Source: Candidatus Woesearchaeota archaeon
GTDB lineage: Archaea; Nanoarchaeota; Nanoarchaeia; Woesearchaeales; GW2011-AR4
Assembly: GCA_023259315.1 (NCBI GenBank)
Contig: JAHFQL010000009.1
Span: forward strand, 1 to 20,872
Direction: 5' to 3'
Length of the DNA stretch: 20,872 bases
Shown here piece after piece: positions 14,726 to 20,872 of this stretch; positions within the stretch are counted from its first letter, which is position 1, and every line of letters starts with the position of its first letter. The notes under the pieces were generated by a model. That model was not told the origin of the DNA and made no database searches. It was given only the letters and a program-made list of their open reading frames with translations. Position numbers and translations under genes: made by a program.

Positions 14726-15490
14726 TTATCCTTCCGCCAATTTCTTGAAATAATTCTTAACCAATTCCTGCTCTTCCTGCGGTATGTTCTCTTCATAAGC
14801 GACTGTTTCCCTTACAGTCATCTCTTGCGGAAAAGTGGTTTCAAAATTTTGTCTTTGGGCATCTCCTTCTTCCTTTACATTCACCTTGAAGTTCACAGGC
14901 TTTATTCTTATGTTTAATTCTTTGTCGCCGAGCTTGGCCACATCGTTCTTCCCATAAATATCGTCGCTTGTGTTGAGTTTTTTTGCGACAAAATTGCCAA
15001 CTCCTTTCAAGCCCTTTGTATCAAAAATGTCTGGGTTCTTTGCAAAGCTCAATAATTTTAAATTTGCTGTGGTTGCGAATATAATTAGGAAAGACAAAAC
15101 CATCACCGCAAATATCTTGTAAGACAATGATCTTGGGTTGATGAATAAAGAAAGCCCCACATTTTTCATCTCGCTTGTGACTTCGTAATGAAGCTCTTCA
15201 ATTATGGGATTGCTCATTCCGACATTGTCAGCTGCAGTCCTTAGTTTTTCCCGCAGAGGTGCATATTTGCTCTCAACAATGAGCGGTTTATATGATTTGA
15301 AGCTGAAATAAGAGTAATATGAAAGATAAATTCCAGCCGGTATCAATGCATACAAAGGATGAAAGTCCAGCACTGACAATATAAAATAAAAAATCAAGAA
15401 CACCAAAGTAGTATTAACAATATTTTCAAATAGCACTATCTCATTCAATGTTTTGTTTATCTCTTTCACTACTTCTGAAAATTGTTTCAT
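14726..15490 (-). CDS. Membrane protein of unknown function in the MoxR/vWA cluster
   Basis: A 254-residue protein I do not recognise. Two closely spaced hydrophobic segments (about 25-42 and 44-61) are followed by a charged soluble part. A third segment (about 125-143) then leads to a C-terminal region of about 110 residues rich in charged residues. The odd number of helices puts the two ends on opposite sides of the membrane. The start codon is one base after the stop of the coiled-coil gene, so the two are almost certainly translated together. Membrane proteins of this size and position are common in archaeal MoxR operons, and it probably scaffolds the ATPase-vWA assembly, but that is inference from context. 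Confidence 0.7.
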   Translation of the reverse strand: MKQFSEVVKEINKTLNEIVLFENIVNTTLVFLIFYFILSVLDFHPLYALIPAGIYLSYYSYFSFKSYKPLIVESKYAPLREKLRTAADNVGMSNPIIEELHYEVTSEMKNVGLSLFINPRSLSYKIFAVMVLSFLIIFATTANLKLLSFAKNPDIFDTKGLKGVGNFVAKKLNTSDDIYGKNDVAKLGDKELNIRIKPVNFKVNVKEEGDAQRQNFETTFPQEMTVRETVAYEENIPQEEQELVKNYFKKLAEG

Positions 15491-15491
15491 T

Positions 15492-16016
15492 TTAACAGCT
15501 TGCCTCGTCGGCGTCTGCTTTGTCTTTCAGGCACTTTACTTTTTGATTCAAAGAGTCGATTTGATTATTAAGACTATCAATTTGTGACTTCAAGCCGAGA
15601 ACTTGAGTGTTCAATTGTTGTACGAGAGTTATCTGCTGTGCCAACTGGTTTTGGGTTTCAGTTAATTTCTGTAAAGTGCCTGCCAACTCAGATTTTGTCG
15701 AGGCCAATTCATCCTGGAGCTTTTTCTTGTCCGATTCAAGCTGATCCCTTTCGGATTTTGTGTCGACAAATTTCTTGCTTAAGTCCTCTTCTTTCTGTTT
15801 CTTTAATTGAAGTTGTATGCTTGTATCATTAAGCTGGCTCCTTTTCGCTTCCAAGTCTTGCGTAACTTGCTGTAAATCAGTCAGTTTATTTTGATATGTT
15901 TTTGATAAATTCTTGAAGGTCGTCTGGTAATAAACTGTGAAGCCGCTGAACATGAGCAGGGCTGCAACTATCAGCAAGAGAAGGCCCAAGTTCACATCTT
16001 TTTTCATTATTGCCAT
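15492..16016 (-). CDS. Membrane-anchored coiled-coil protein
   Basis: A 174-residue protein: a hydrophobic N-terminal anchor (about 10-30), then one long uninterrupted coiled coil (about 35-162) rich in Q, L, K and E with heptad spacing. There is a duplicated Q-I-D-S-L-N unit near its end (145-158), and two cysteines (C162, C174) in the tail that could crosslink it. The predicted topology puts the coil outside the membrane. It could be a spacer or oligomerisation rod for the vWA proteins. The start is ambiguous: ATG 16016 (MAIMKK) or ATG 16007 (MKKDVN); an AGGT lies closer to the first. It is 16 bases after the double-vWA gene. Confidence 0.7.
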   Translation of the reverse strand: MAIMKKDVNLGLLLLIVAALLMFSGFTVYYQTTFKNLSKTYQNKLTDLQQVTQDLEAKRSQLNDTSIQLQLKKQKEEDLSKKFVDTKSERDQLESDKKKLQDELASTKSELAGTLQKLTETQNQLAQQITLVQQLNTQVLGLKSQIDSLNNQIDSLNQKVKCLKDKADADEASC

Positions 16017-16032
16017 TTTACCTATAACGTTA

Positions 16033-18507
16033 TTATTTTTGCAAGTTTTCCCTATATCTCCTTATGGCTATCTCAACCAAAAATAATATCATTGTCATGA
16101 TTGCGAATGGCCACCTGTAGTCTGTTGAATCGATTTTTATTCTTTTCGATTTTGCTATTGCAAATTCAACTATGCTTTTTGTGTCCGCAGGGTCGAATAT
16201 TTTTCCGCCTGTTTTTTGGACAAGATTGGTGAATTCAGGATTTGAGCCGAGATTTGCATATTCATCGTTATAATTGACTGCAAATGTGGCATCTAGGATG
16301 TTTTTGAATCCTGTGCCTGTTGGCGTGTATATTGAGGAATATAAGTTTGTATCTATTTTTGCAAAGGCAAGCCCTTCGCTTTGTGGCATCTGTTTTGTTA
16401 TCACATTGACACTTGTTGATTTGCCTATAACTGTGTCCCTTACCGTAACATCATATGATTTCTTTCTTCCAAGGTCGCCTATTGCCCAGTTTATGCCCCT
16501 CGTCAATAGTTTTGAGTTTTCTTTGTTCAATAAGTCGCCTGCCCATCCAACTCCATCGTCTGTAAGCAGGGTCACGACTCTACCAAGCCCAAAGCGCCAA
16601 ACAACCAAGACAGGAATATTTTTTTGGGTAGTAACAAGCATTCTTGCAGCAGGCTTTGGAACGCCATAATTGTAGCCTGAGATTGTGGCATGAATATCCT
16701 CCAACCCCAAAGTTATGAAATGGGTTGTGTCTATTGGGATAAGCGTGTTGTAAAATTCTTCTCCTTTTGTCTCATCTCTGTCGCCGAATAAAACTTTCAA
16801 TTTATTGGAAACATCCGCCTTAAAATAAATTCCTTCGCCAAGCCTGGCCATATTATCTAAAAACAAATTGTTATCGAGACTTGACTTATCCGTGTCTGTA
16901 CTGACTCCGACAGTGAATACTTTGGCACCCTTTGCGTTCACGCTCCTCACTACATCAAGGGTGTTTTCCCTTAATTGGTTGTAAGTGGTTTTGCCGTCGC
17001 TGATGAATATGATGTTTTTGCTCCCGCCCACTTTGCTCAGAAGCTGGAACCCGCCTAAGATGCCTGTGTCAAAGCACGACTGGCCATTGAACTTTAATCT
17101 GGATATTTTGTCTTTCAGCTCATTTTTGACTTCCTTCAATGGTTTTATACCCTGCAAGATATCAAATGCCTGACACCTTTCTGTGAAGCCATTTCCAAAA
17201 GCGACCGCACCAACATTATTTTTTTCGCTCAGGCTGTCTATCACGCTCAGAGCCAGCGCCTTCTCTACTGCAATCGAGTCTTCGGTGCTGCTTGAGATAT
17301 CAATGACCACAGCAACATTTATGTCGCTTTTATTTTGCTCTTCACTAGCCCCAATCTTCACAGGCAATAATGTTTCTAGCAGAGTTCCTTTATATCCGCC
17401 TCTGTCAAATGAATTTTCTCCACCTATTAAAAAAAGCCCGTTTCCGTCGGACACATAGTCACTTAATTTGTCCATGTTTGGGAGTATTTTTGATGCTTTG
17501 ATGTCGTTTAATATCACTACCATGTAATCTGACAAATCGCTTGGAATGCTGTTTTTCTGGTCGAGCTGGTAAATTTTATTGAGCTCATTTGCCAATGGCG
17601 AGTTTTTTTCCGTGACATAGAGTATTTTTGGCCTTGGAACTATTTTCACGCTTTTGTAAAACAGGTTATTGTTCTTGAAAAAATCATCAGGGCCAACATC
17701 CAAGAGTCTTGCTGTGAGCTTGTGGTATTCCCCTTCGGGAAATCTCTTTGATATTGCAAATGACTTTGAACCGCTACCTTTTTCTTCCAGCAAAAGACTT
17801 GTGTCGTCAGCTGTTACTTGCAATGTGTAAGGTATGCTATTGCCTGCAACAGTGGCCTTAATTACAAAATCGCCTTCAGTGTCTTTTATGAGCTCAGGCG
17901 GGCCATCTATTGTCACACCAACATCATTTCTTTCAGGTTGCATCTTTAAAGTGCTTACTGTGGAATTTATGCCGGATGCGAAAAGCATTATATCTCCCAA
18001 TAATTTGCCTTCATTATTTGCGCCGTCGGTTATTACCAATACATTGTCATTGCCTTCAATATTGTTTAATATTCCATTTCCAATGGTTGAGTGCTCGCCA
18101 TTTGAGATTGTACGACGTTCAACCCTTATGGCGCCTTGAAGCTTTTTGTAGAGGTCGTTTGCAATATTTTCGTTGTACAACTGCATTGATGTGGAGTTGT
18201 CCACCAGAATCAACAAGCGCGGATCGCCCTGGACAGTCTTGCTTTCCAGAACAAACGGCGATGCGATCGCAAGCATCAAAAATAAGATAGCCAAGCTCCT
18301 CAAAGTCAATATTATTTTCCTGTCAATTTTTTTTGACTTCAAGTAATTTTCAAGCTCAAACTTATTATTGAATTTTATGAATGTCTTTCTAGTGAACCAG
18401 AACAAAAACAGGAGAACTGGCACTATGGCTATAAGCACATAAGAGTACCTCACGCAATATTTTGAAACGCAGTAAATTTTCGTGTAATCCGGAATCAAAA
18501 ATCTCAT
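16033..18507 (-). CDS. Membrane protein with two vWA domains and a GATase1-like domain
   Basis: An 824-residue protein. Two N-terminal membrane helices (about 22-38 and 66-87) are followed by a first vWA domain with D103-N-S-T-S107 and a V-L-V-I-T-D-G strand (156-162). A beta-rich region (about 195-290) comes next, then a segment like a class I glutamine amidotransferase fold (about 292-384, with I-G-G-E-N-S-F-D-R-G-G-Y and L-L-P-V), but no catalytic cysteine is evident there. A second, separate vWA domain follows (about 396-560) with D403-I-S-S-S407 and F-I-S-D-G-K-T. A C-terminal membrane helix (about 799-815) ends it. Both MIDAS motifs are complete, so both can bind metal. The bulk is predicted outside, anchored at both ends. 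It overlaps the upstream gene by four bases (ATGA), indicating coupled translation. Confidence 0.85.
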   Translation of the reverse strand: MRFLIPDYTKIYCVSKYCVRYSYVLIAIVPVLLFLFWFTRKTFIKFNNKFELENYLKSKKIDRKIILTLRSLAILFLMLAIASPFVLESKTVQGDPRLLILVDNSTSMQLYNENIANDLYKKLQGAIRVERRTISNGEHSTIGNGILNNIEGNDNVLVITDGANNEGKLLGDIMLFASGINSTVSTLKMQPERNDVGVTIDGPPELIKDTEGDFVIKATVAGNSIPYTLQVTADDTSLLLEEKGSGSKSFAISKRFPEGEYHKLTARLLDVGPDDFFKNNNLFYKSVKIVPRPKILYVTEKNSPLANELNKIYQLDQKNSIPSDLSDYMVVILNDIKASKILPNMDKLSDYVSDGNGLFLIGGENSFDRGGYKGTLLETLLPVKIGASEEQNKSDINVAVVIDISSSTEDSIAVEKALALSVIDSLSEKNNVGAVAFGNGFTERCQAFDILQGIKPLKEVKNELKDKISRLKFNGQSCFDTGILGGFQLLSKVGGSKNIIFISDGKTTYNQLRENTLDVVRSVNAKGAKVFTVGVSTDTDKSSLDNNLFLDNMARLGEGIYFKADVSNKLKVLFGDRDETKGEEFYNTLIPIDTTHFITLGLEDIHATISGYNYGVPKPAARMLVTTQKNIPVLVVWRFGLGRVVTLLTDDGVGWAGDLLNKENSKLLTRGINWAIGDLGRKKSYDVTVRDTVIGKSTSVNVITKQMPQSEGLAFAKIDTNLYSSIYTPTGTGFKNILDATFAVNYNDEYANLGSNPEFTNLVQKTGGKIFDPADTKSIVEFAIAKSKRIKIDSTDYRWPFAIMTMILFLVEIAIRRYRENLQK

Positions 18508-20402
18508 AGGTCGCCTCTCCTTTTTATGTAAATGAATTCGGTAATAATAAATAAAAACACCAGGCCAAGTATTGTAAGTTCAAGGTTGAAGTTATGCTCT
18601 TTGCTTTCGCTTTCAAGAAGTTTTTCTCTTTCCTTCTTGCTTTCAACTTTTGTCGGCAAGTTTATATTGGATTCTTTTTCATCGAGAAGATTGACGGCAA
18701 ATTTCTTGTTGTCAAACTCATAAATTCCAACCTCGTCCATCAATAATTTTGAAGTTGTCAATGTTGCAGACGGGGTCTTGACCTTTTGCTCGCCAATGCT
18801 GGCTATCTTTCCGGTCTTCAAGTTGAATTCTTTTATATCCTCTGTCCCAACCATAAAATTTATCAAAGAGCTCCAGAATATCGGGTAGGAAGGTAATGTC
18901 TTGAAATCGCTTACTTCATCCAGGACGCCATAGTACACCACTTTGCCCTTTTTCCTCTCCCCATAGACAATCATCGGGGTTTTGTCGTCTGCAGAAGCAA
19001 ATGTGATTGTCCCTTTTTTGTCATCAGCATCAAAATATGATCCAGCTGTTGTGAAGCACTTTTCCTTTTCGAACTGCTTTGTTATCTGGTTTATGTTGTC
19101 GATGCAAACCTTTGTTGGCTTGTTGATTTTATTCTTTAAGTCAACAGTCAGCAGGTCCTTTGTGTTTATGCTCTTCAAGTCTTCCTGTGCCGCGATGATT
19201 AAATTGCCACCATTATCTACATAATCTTGAATATCCTCGAAAGTGCCCGGAACTATGTCCTTTGGACTGGTTTTATAGAAGATAATAACGTCATGCTTGT
19301 ACGGATCAACCTTATCCTTGTTTGTGCTTATTGTAAGTACAGGAGGATTCACCACATCAAGAGATATGTCTTTAGCTGCCTCCAGCGCCCTCTCGAGATT
19401 GCTTGCTTTTGTCCTGCAGTCGGGATAAGCCGAAGAAGATTCCCCACAGTTTGTCACAAGCAGTACTGTATTTTTTATTTTTGGCGGCGTTGCTATGTAT
19501 ACAACATCATCAACTTCAAAATCATCCTTTGGCTCAAGCTGGACCTTTGATATGCCGGCAGGCGTGTCAAAAATGAAATTTTCAATCGAGTTAGGCGCGA
19601 TTGTCACTTTTGTTTCAGTTATTGCCTTATTGTCTTTGACGATTTTTATGGTCCTCTGCACAGACGCATTGCCAAAATTCTTGACATAAACCTTTGTATT
19701 GTATTTTGTGACCTCAAGATTTGTTATTCCGACATTTTTTGCAGTGTTTGACATGTCCACAAAGTCCACTATCTTGTTCTCCGACACGATTGTTGTTTTT
19801 ACAACCTCCATGTCAGGGCCTTCTGTCGACAGGAAATCGCTGTACACAATGATTCTGCCAGGTTTCTCTCCCAATATGTCTTTGGCCAAGAGCAGAGAAT
19901 CTCCCAAATTTGTGCTCGTAGCTTTTGGCCTTATTTTTGAGAGGACATCTAAGGCTAATTCGTTTTTTTCATTTTCGAGAACAATCAATGGAATATTTTC
20001 TGCCAGTATTATGCTGTTTCGACCGCTCACCACTTTTTTGGCTTCTTCCAGGGCCCTGTCAAATCTTGAAATGCCATTTTCTTTTGCCTGCATCGAAGCG
20101 CTCACATCCAGGATTGTCACAGTATTTTCCCGAGTTACGTCATATTTTAAGTTTACATACGGCGCAGCCGCGACCAAAGACAGCCCCAATATGGATAATA
20201 ATTGAAGAAGGAAAAGCAGATTTGTCATCAATTTTTGCAGGAATGAATATTGCTTTGACCTTTTGTTGTCCTGCATGATGAACATCAGGGAAGGTATTAT
20301 TTTGTCCTGCGGCTTGGGCCTTCTAAGATAAAGAATTATAAAAATCAAGACCCCTATAAGCGCCACCAATCCAAAAGGTCTTCCAAAAGGCAGGCTTACC
20401 AT
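18504..20402 (-). CDS. BatA-like vWA membrane protein
   Basis: A 632-residue protein. The N-terminus has two membrane helices (about 8-26 and 61-81) separated by R-R-P-K-P-Q-D-K-I-I-P-S-L-M-F, the layout of the BatA/aerotolerance regulator N-terminal domain. A vWA domain follows with D99-V-S-A-S103, then beta-rich regions, a GATase1-like part (about 310-430) containing two cysteines in T-N-C-G-E-S and Y-P-D-C, and a C-terminal helix (about 607-625) followed by K-R-R. This is the same anchor-vWA-GATase-anchor plan as the next gene, which carries an additional vWA domain, so the two are probably ancient paralogues. BatA-like proteins work with MoxR ATPases in the envelope. The start is one base after the AbrB-like gene's stop. 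Confidence 0.85.
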   Translation of the reverse strand: MVSLPFGRPFGLVALIGVLIFIILYLRRPKPQDKIIPSLMFIMQDNKRSKQYSFLQKLMTNLLFLLQLLSILGLSLVAAAPYVNLKYDVTRENTVTILDVSASMQAKENGISRFDRALEEAKKVVSGRNSIILAENIPLIVLENEKNELALDVLSKIRPKATSTNLGDSLLLAKDILGEKPGRIIVYSDFLSTEGPDMEVVKTTIVSENKIVDFVDMSNTAKNVGITNLEVTKYNTKVYVKNFGNASVQRTIKIVKDNKAITETKVTIAPNSIENFIFDTPAGISKVQLEPKDDFEVDDVVYIATPPKIKNTVLLVTNCGESSSAYPDCRTKASNLERALEAAKDISLDVVNPPVLTISTNKDKVDPYKHDVIIFYKTSPKDIVPGTFEDIQDYVDNGGNLIIAAQEDLKSINTKDLLTVDLKNKINKPTKVCIDNINQITKQFEKEKCFTTAGSYFDADDKKGTITFASADDKTPMIVYGERKKGKVVYYGVLDEVSDFKTLPSYPIFWSSLINFMVGTEDIKEFNLKTGKIASIGEQKVKTPSATLTTSKLLMDEVGIYEFDNKKFAVNLLDEKESNINLPTKVESKKEREKLLESESKEHNFNLELTILGLVFLFIITEFIYIKRRGDL

Positions 20403-20403
20403 T

Positions 20404-20613
20404 TTATTTTCTGCCCCTCTTTTTTTTGTTTAGTATCAAATCCTTAATTTCACTTGGGTTGATTAAGTTCTTGACCAAAATTAAGAAGTCATTGAGTTCA
20501 TACCAATAGACGTCAGATTTAAAGTCTATTTTCAAGTCCTGCCTTCCCTCCTGCGGCAAAGTCAACTGGCCCTGTTTTGTGAGCTTAGCCTTTCCTATAA
20601 ACTTCGGCTCCAT
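20404..20613 (-). CDS. Small AbrB/SpoVT-type DNA-binding protein
   Basis: A 69-residue protein. Residues 5-47 (IGKAKLTKQGQLTLPQEGRQ onward) match the swapped-hairpin AbrB/SpoVT fold: a strand, the K-G-Q-L-T-L-P turn, and a hydrophobic second strand (D-F-L-I-L-V-K). A basic tail (KKKRGRK) would help DNA contact. It is the first gene of the cluster, one base before the BatA-like gene, so it may autoregulate the operon; that is inference. AbrB-like antitoxins have similar sequences, but no toxin gene lies beside it. There is no Shine-Dalgarno sequence before the ATG, consistent with a leaderless transcript. Confidence 0.75.
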   Translation of the reverse strand: MEPKFIGKAKLTKQGQLTLPQEGRQDLKIDFKSDVYWYELNDFLILVKNLINPSEIKDLILNKKKRGRK

Positions 20614-20631
20614 GTTAATAAACTTAATATT

Positions 20632-20643
20632 CTTAATAAAAAT
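20632..20643 (-). promoter_or_regulatory. Likely TATA box of the AbrB-MoxR-DUF58 cluster
   Basis: On the minus strand, ATTTTTATTAAG is centred about 25 bases before the ATG at 20613, right for a leaderless transcript. A second box (20675-20683, TTTATAAAT) would give a leader of about 35 bases. Both lie in the 174-base region shared with the divergent gene at 20788. Confidence 0.4.
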
Positions 20644-20732
20644 AATAGTATTTTTAGAATTATTATAAGTAATATTTATAAATGTTGCGGATTTAGGAGA
20701 CTGTTACCTTAATATCCAATAGCTATTTATTC

Positions 20733-20788
20733 TTTAAATAACTTAATCTCAAAAAAAAACGAGTTGGGGCGCTGAAGAGGCGCTCCAA
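20733..20788 (+). promoter_or_regulatory. TATA box and GC-rich leader hairpin of the right-edge gene
   Basis: CTTTAAATA at 20732-20740 predicts transcription starting near 20760-20766. Exactly there begins TTGGGGCGC (20764-20772), a seven-base loop TGAAGAG, and GCGCTCCAA (20780-20788): nine base pairs including one G-U. The ATG starts at the last stem base. The only ribosome-binding-like sequence (GAGG, 20777-20780) sits in the loop and first stem base. This could control translation, or be the end hairpin of a mobile element. Confidence 0.5.
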
Positions 20789-20872
20789 TGACAAAAACAG
20801 GTTATCTTAAAAGATACAGAAACCCAGTAATTGTAATAAGATTTTCAATTCTGCTGCATATTTATCTTTCAT
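20788..20872 (+). CDS. Start of an unidentified gene, possibly a transposase (partial)
   Basis: ATG at 20788 opens a frame that runs off the right edge with no stop: MTKTGYLKRYRNPVIVIRFS and eight more residues. The K-R-Y-R-N-P-x-x-V-I-R opening followed by a hydrophobic helix resembles, to my recollection, the beginning of some archaeal DDE transposases. Only 28 residues are visible, so the family is a guess. A GAGG lies seven bases before the ATG, and a TATA box is at a suitable distance. Confidence 0.4.
   Translation, partial: MTKTGYLKRYRNPVIVIRFSILLHIYLS

Noticed and set aside
20404..20613. AbrB-type antitoxin of a toxin-antitoxin pair
   Set aside because: The adjacent gene is a 632-residue BatA-like vWA protein, not a small toxin, and the divergent gene is incomplete and shows no toxin motif.
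12646..20613. MoxR-vWA cluster as an anti-phage conflict system
   Set aside because: No nuclease, protease or other effector is present; the double-anchored vWA proteins fit the envelope-related Bat-type arrangement better.
1..20872. CRISPR array, rRNA genes or replication origin
   Set aside because: No regularly spaced repeats, no rRNA-like segments and no origin-binding repeat cluster were seen; the only long repeat is the two-copy promoter element.

Overview
The window is AT-rich archaeal chromosome. Direct evidence: an eL42 (L44e) ribosomal protein gene next to an archaeal GINS15 (Gins51) replication gene; a large secreted protein with the N- and C-terminal hallmarks of an archaeal S-layer protein; and promoters of the archaeal kind (BRE/TATA about 25 bases before the start codon, many genes apparently leaderless). 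Single-domain glycosyltransferases, LysM and penicillin-binding-like proteins of this style are common in DPANN archaea, and I favour a Woesearchaeota/Pacearchaeota-like genome. That placement is inference; domain Archaea is firm.

Layout. 1-128: tail of a transposase-like protein. 164-1570 (+): polytopic GT-C glycosyltransferase. 1596-2606 (-): eL42 and GINS15, each with its own TATA box. 2766-4667 (+): 633-residue membrane protein with a C-terminal LysM domain. 4721-5944 (+): radical SAM enzyme with a TRAM domain. 5941-7185 (-): membrane-anchored serine beta-lactamase-fold protein. 7308-9926 (-): S-layer protein, with a terminator hairpin after it and a structured leader before it. 10163-11419 (+): GT2-TPR glycosyltransferase. 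11534-12577 (+): Tat-exported serine beta-lactamase/D,D-peptidase-fold protein. 12646-20613 (-): seven-gene MoxR/vWA cluster running AbrB-like, BatA-like vWA, double-vWA, coiled coil, membrane protein, MoxR, DUF58. 20788-end (+): beginning of an unidentified, possibly transposase, gene behind a GC-rich hairpin.

The most striking signal is a 57-base element, 52/57 identical between 2691-2747 and 11453-11509. It lies directly before only two genes: the LysM protein and the Tat-exported SxxK/SxN/KTG hydrolase, almost 9 kb apart. It carries a 13-base imperfect palindrome immediately upstream of a conserved BRE/TATA, so these two genes look like a small co-regulated pair. Both belong to families that in bacteria bind or process peptidoglycan. 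A third surface protein in the window has the same fold with a KFG in place of KTG. An envelope-directed system in an archaeon, acting on its own wall polymer or on a bacterial partner or host, is the best candidate here for an undescribed system; its function is inference.

The rest fits a cell-surface neighbourhood. Two glycosyltransferases and the S-layer protein suggest envelope glycoprotein production. The MoxR/DUF58/vWA cluster resembles bacterial Bat-type and MoxR-associated operons, in which a AAA+ ATPase acts with membrane-anchored vWA proteins. A 10-base inverted repeat enclosing further pairing, in an unusually GC-rich gap between moxR and the DUF58 gene, and loop-exposed Shine-Dalgarno sequences ahead of the S-layer gene and the right-edge gene, are secondary leads.
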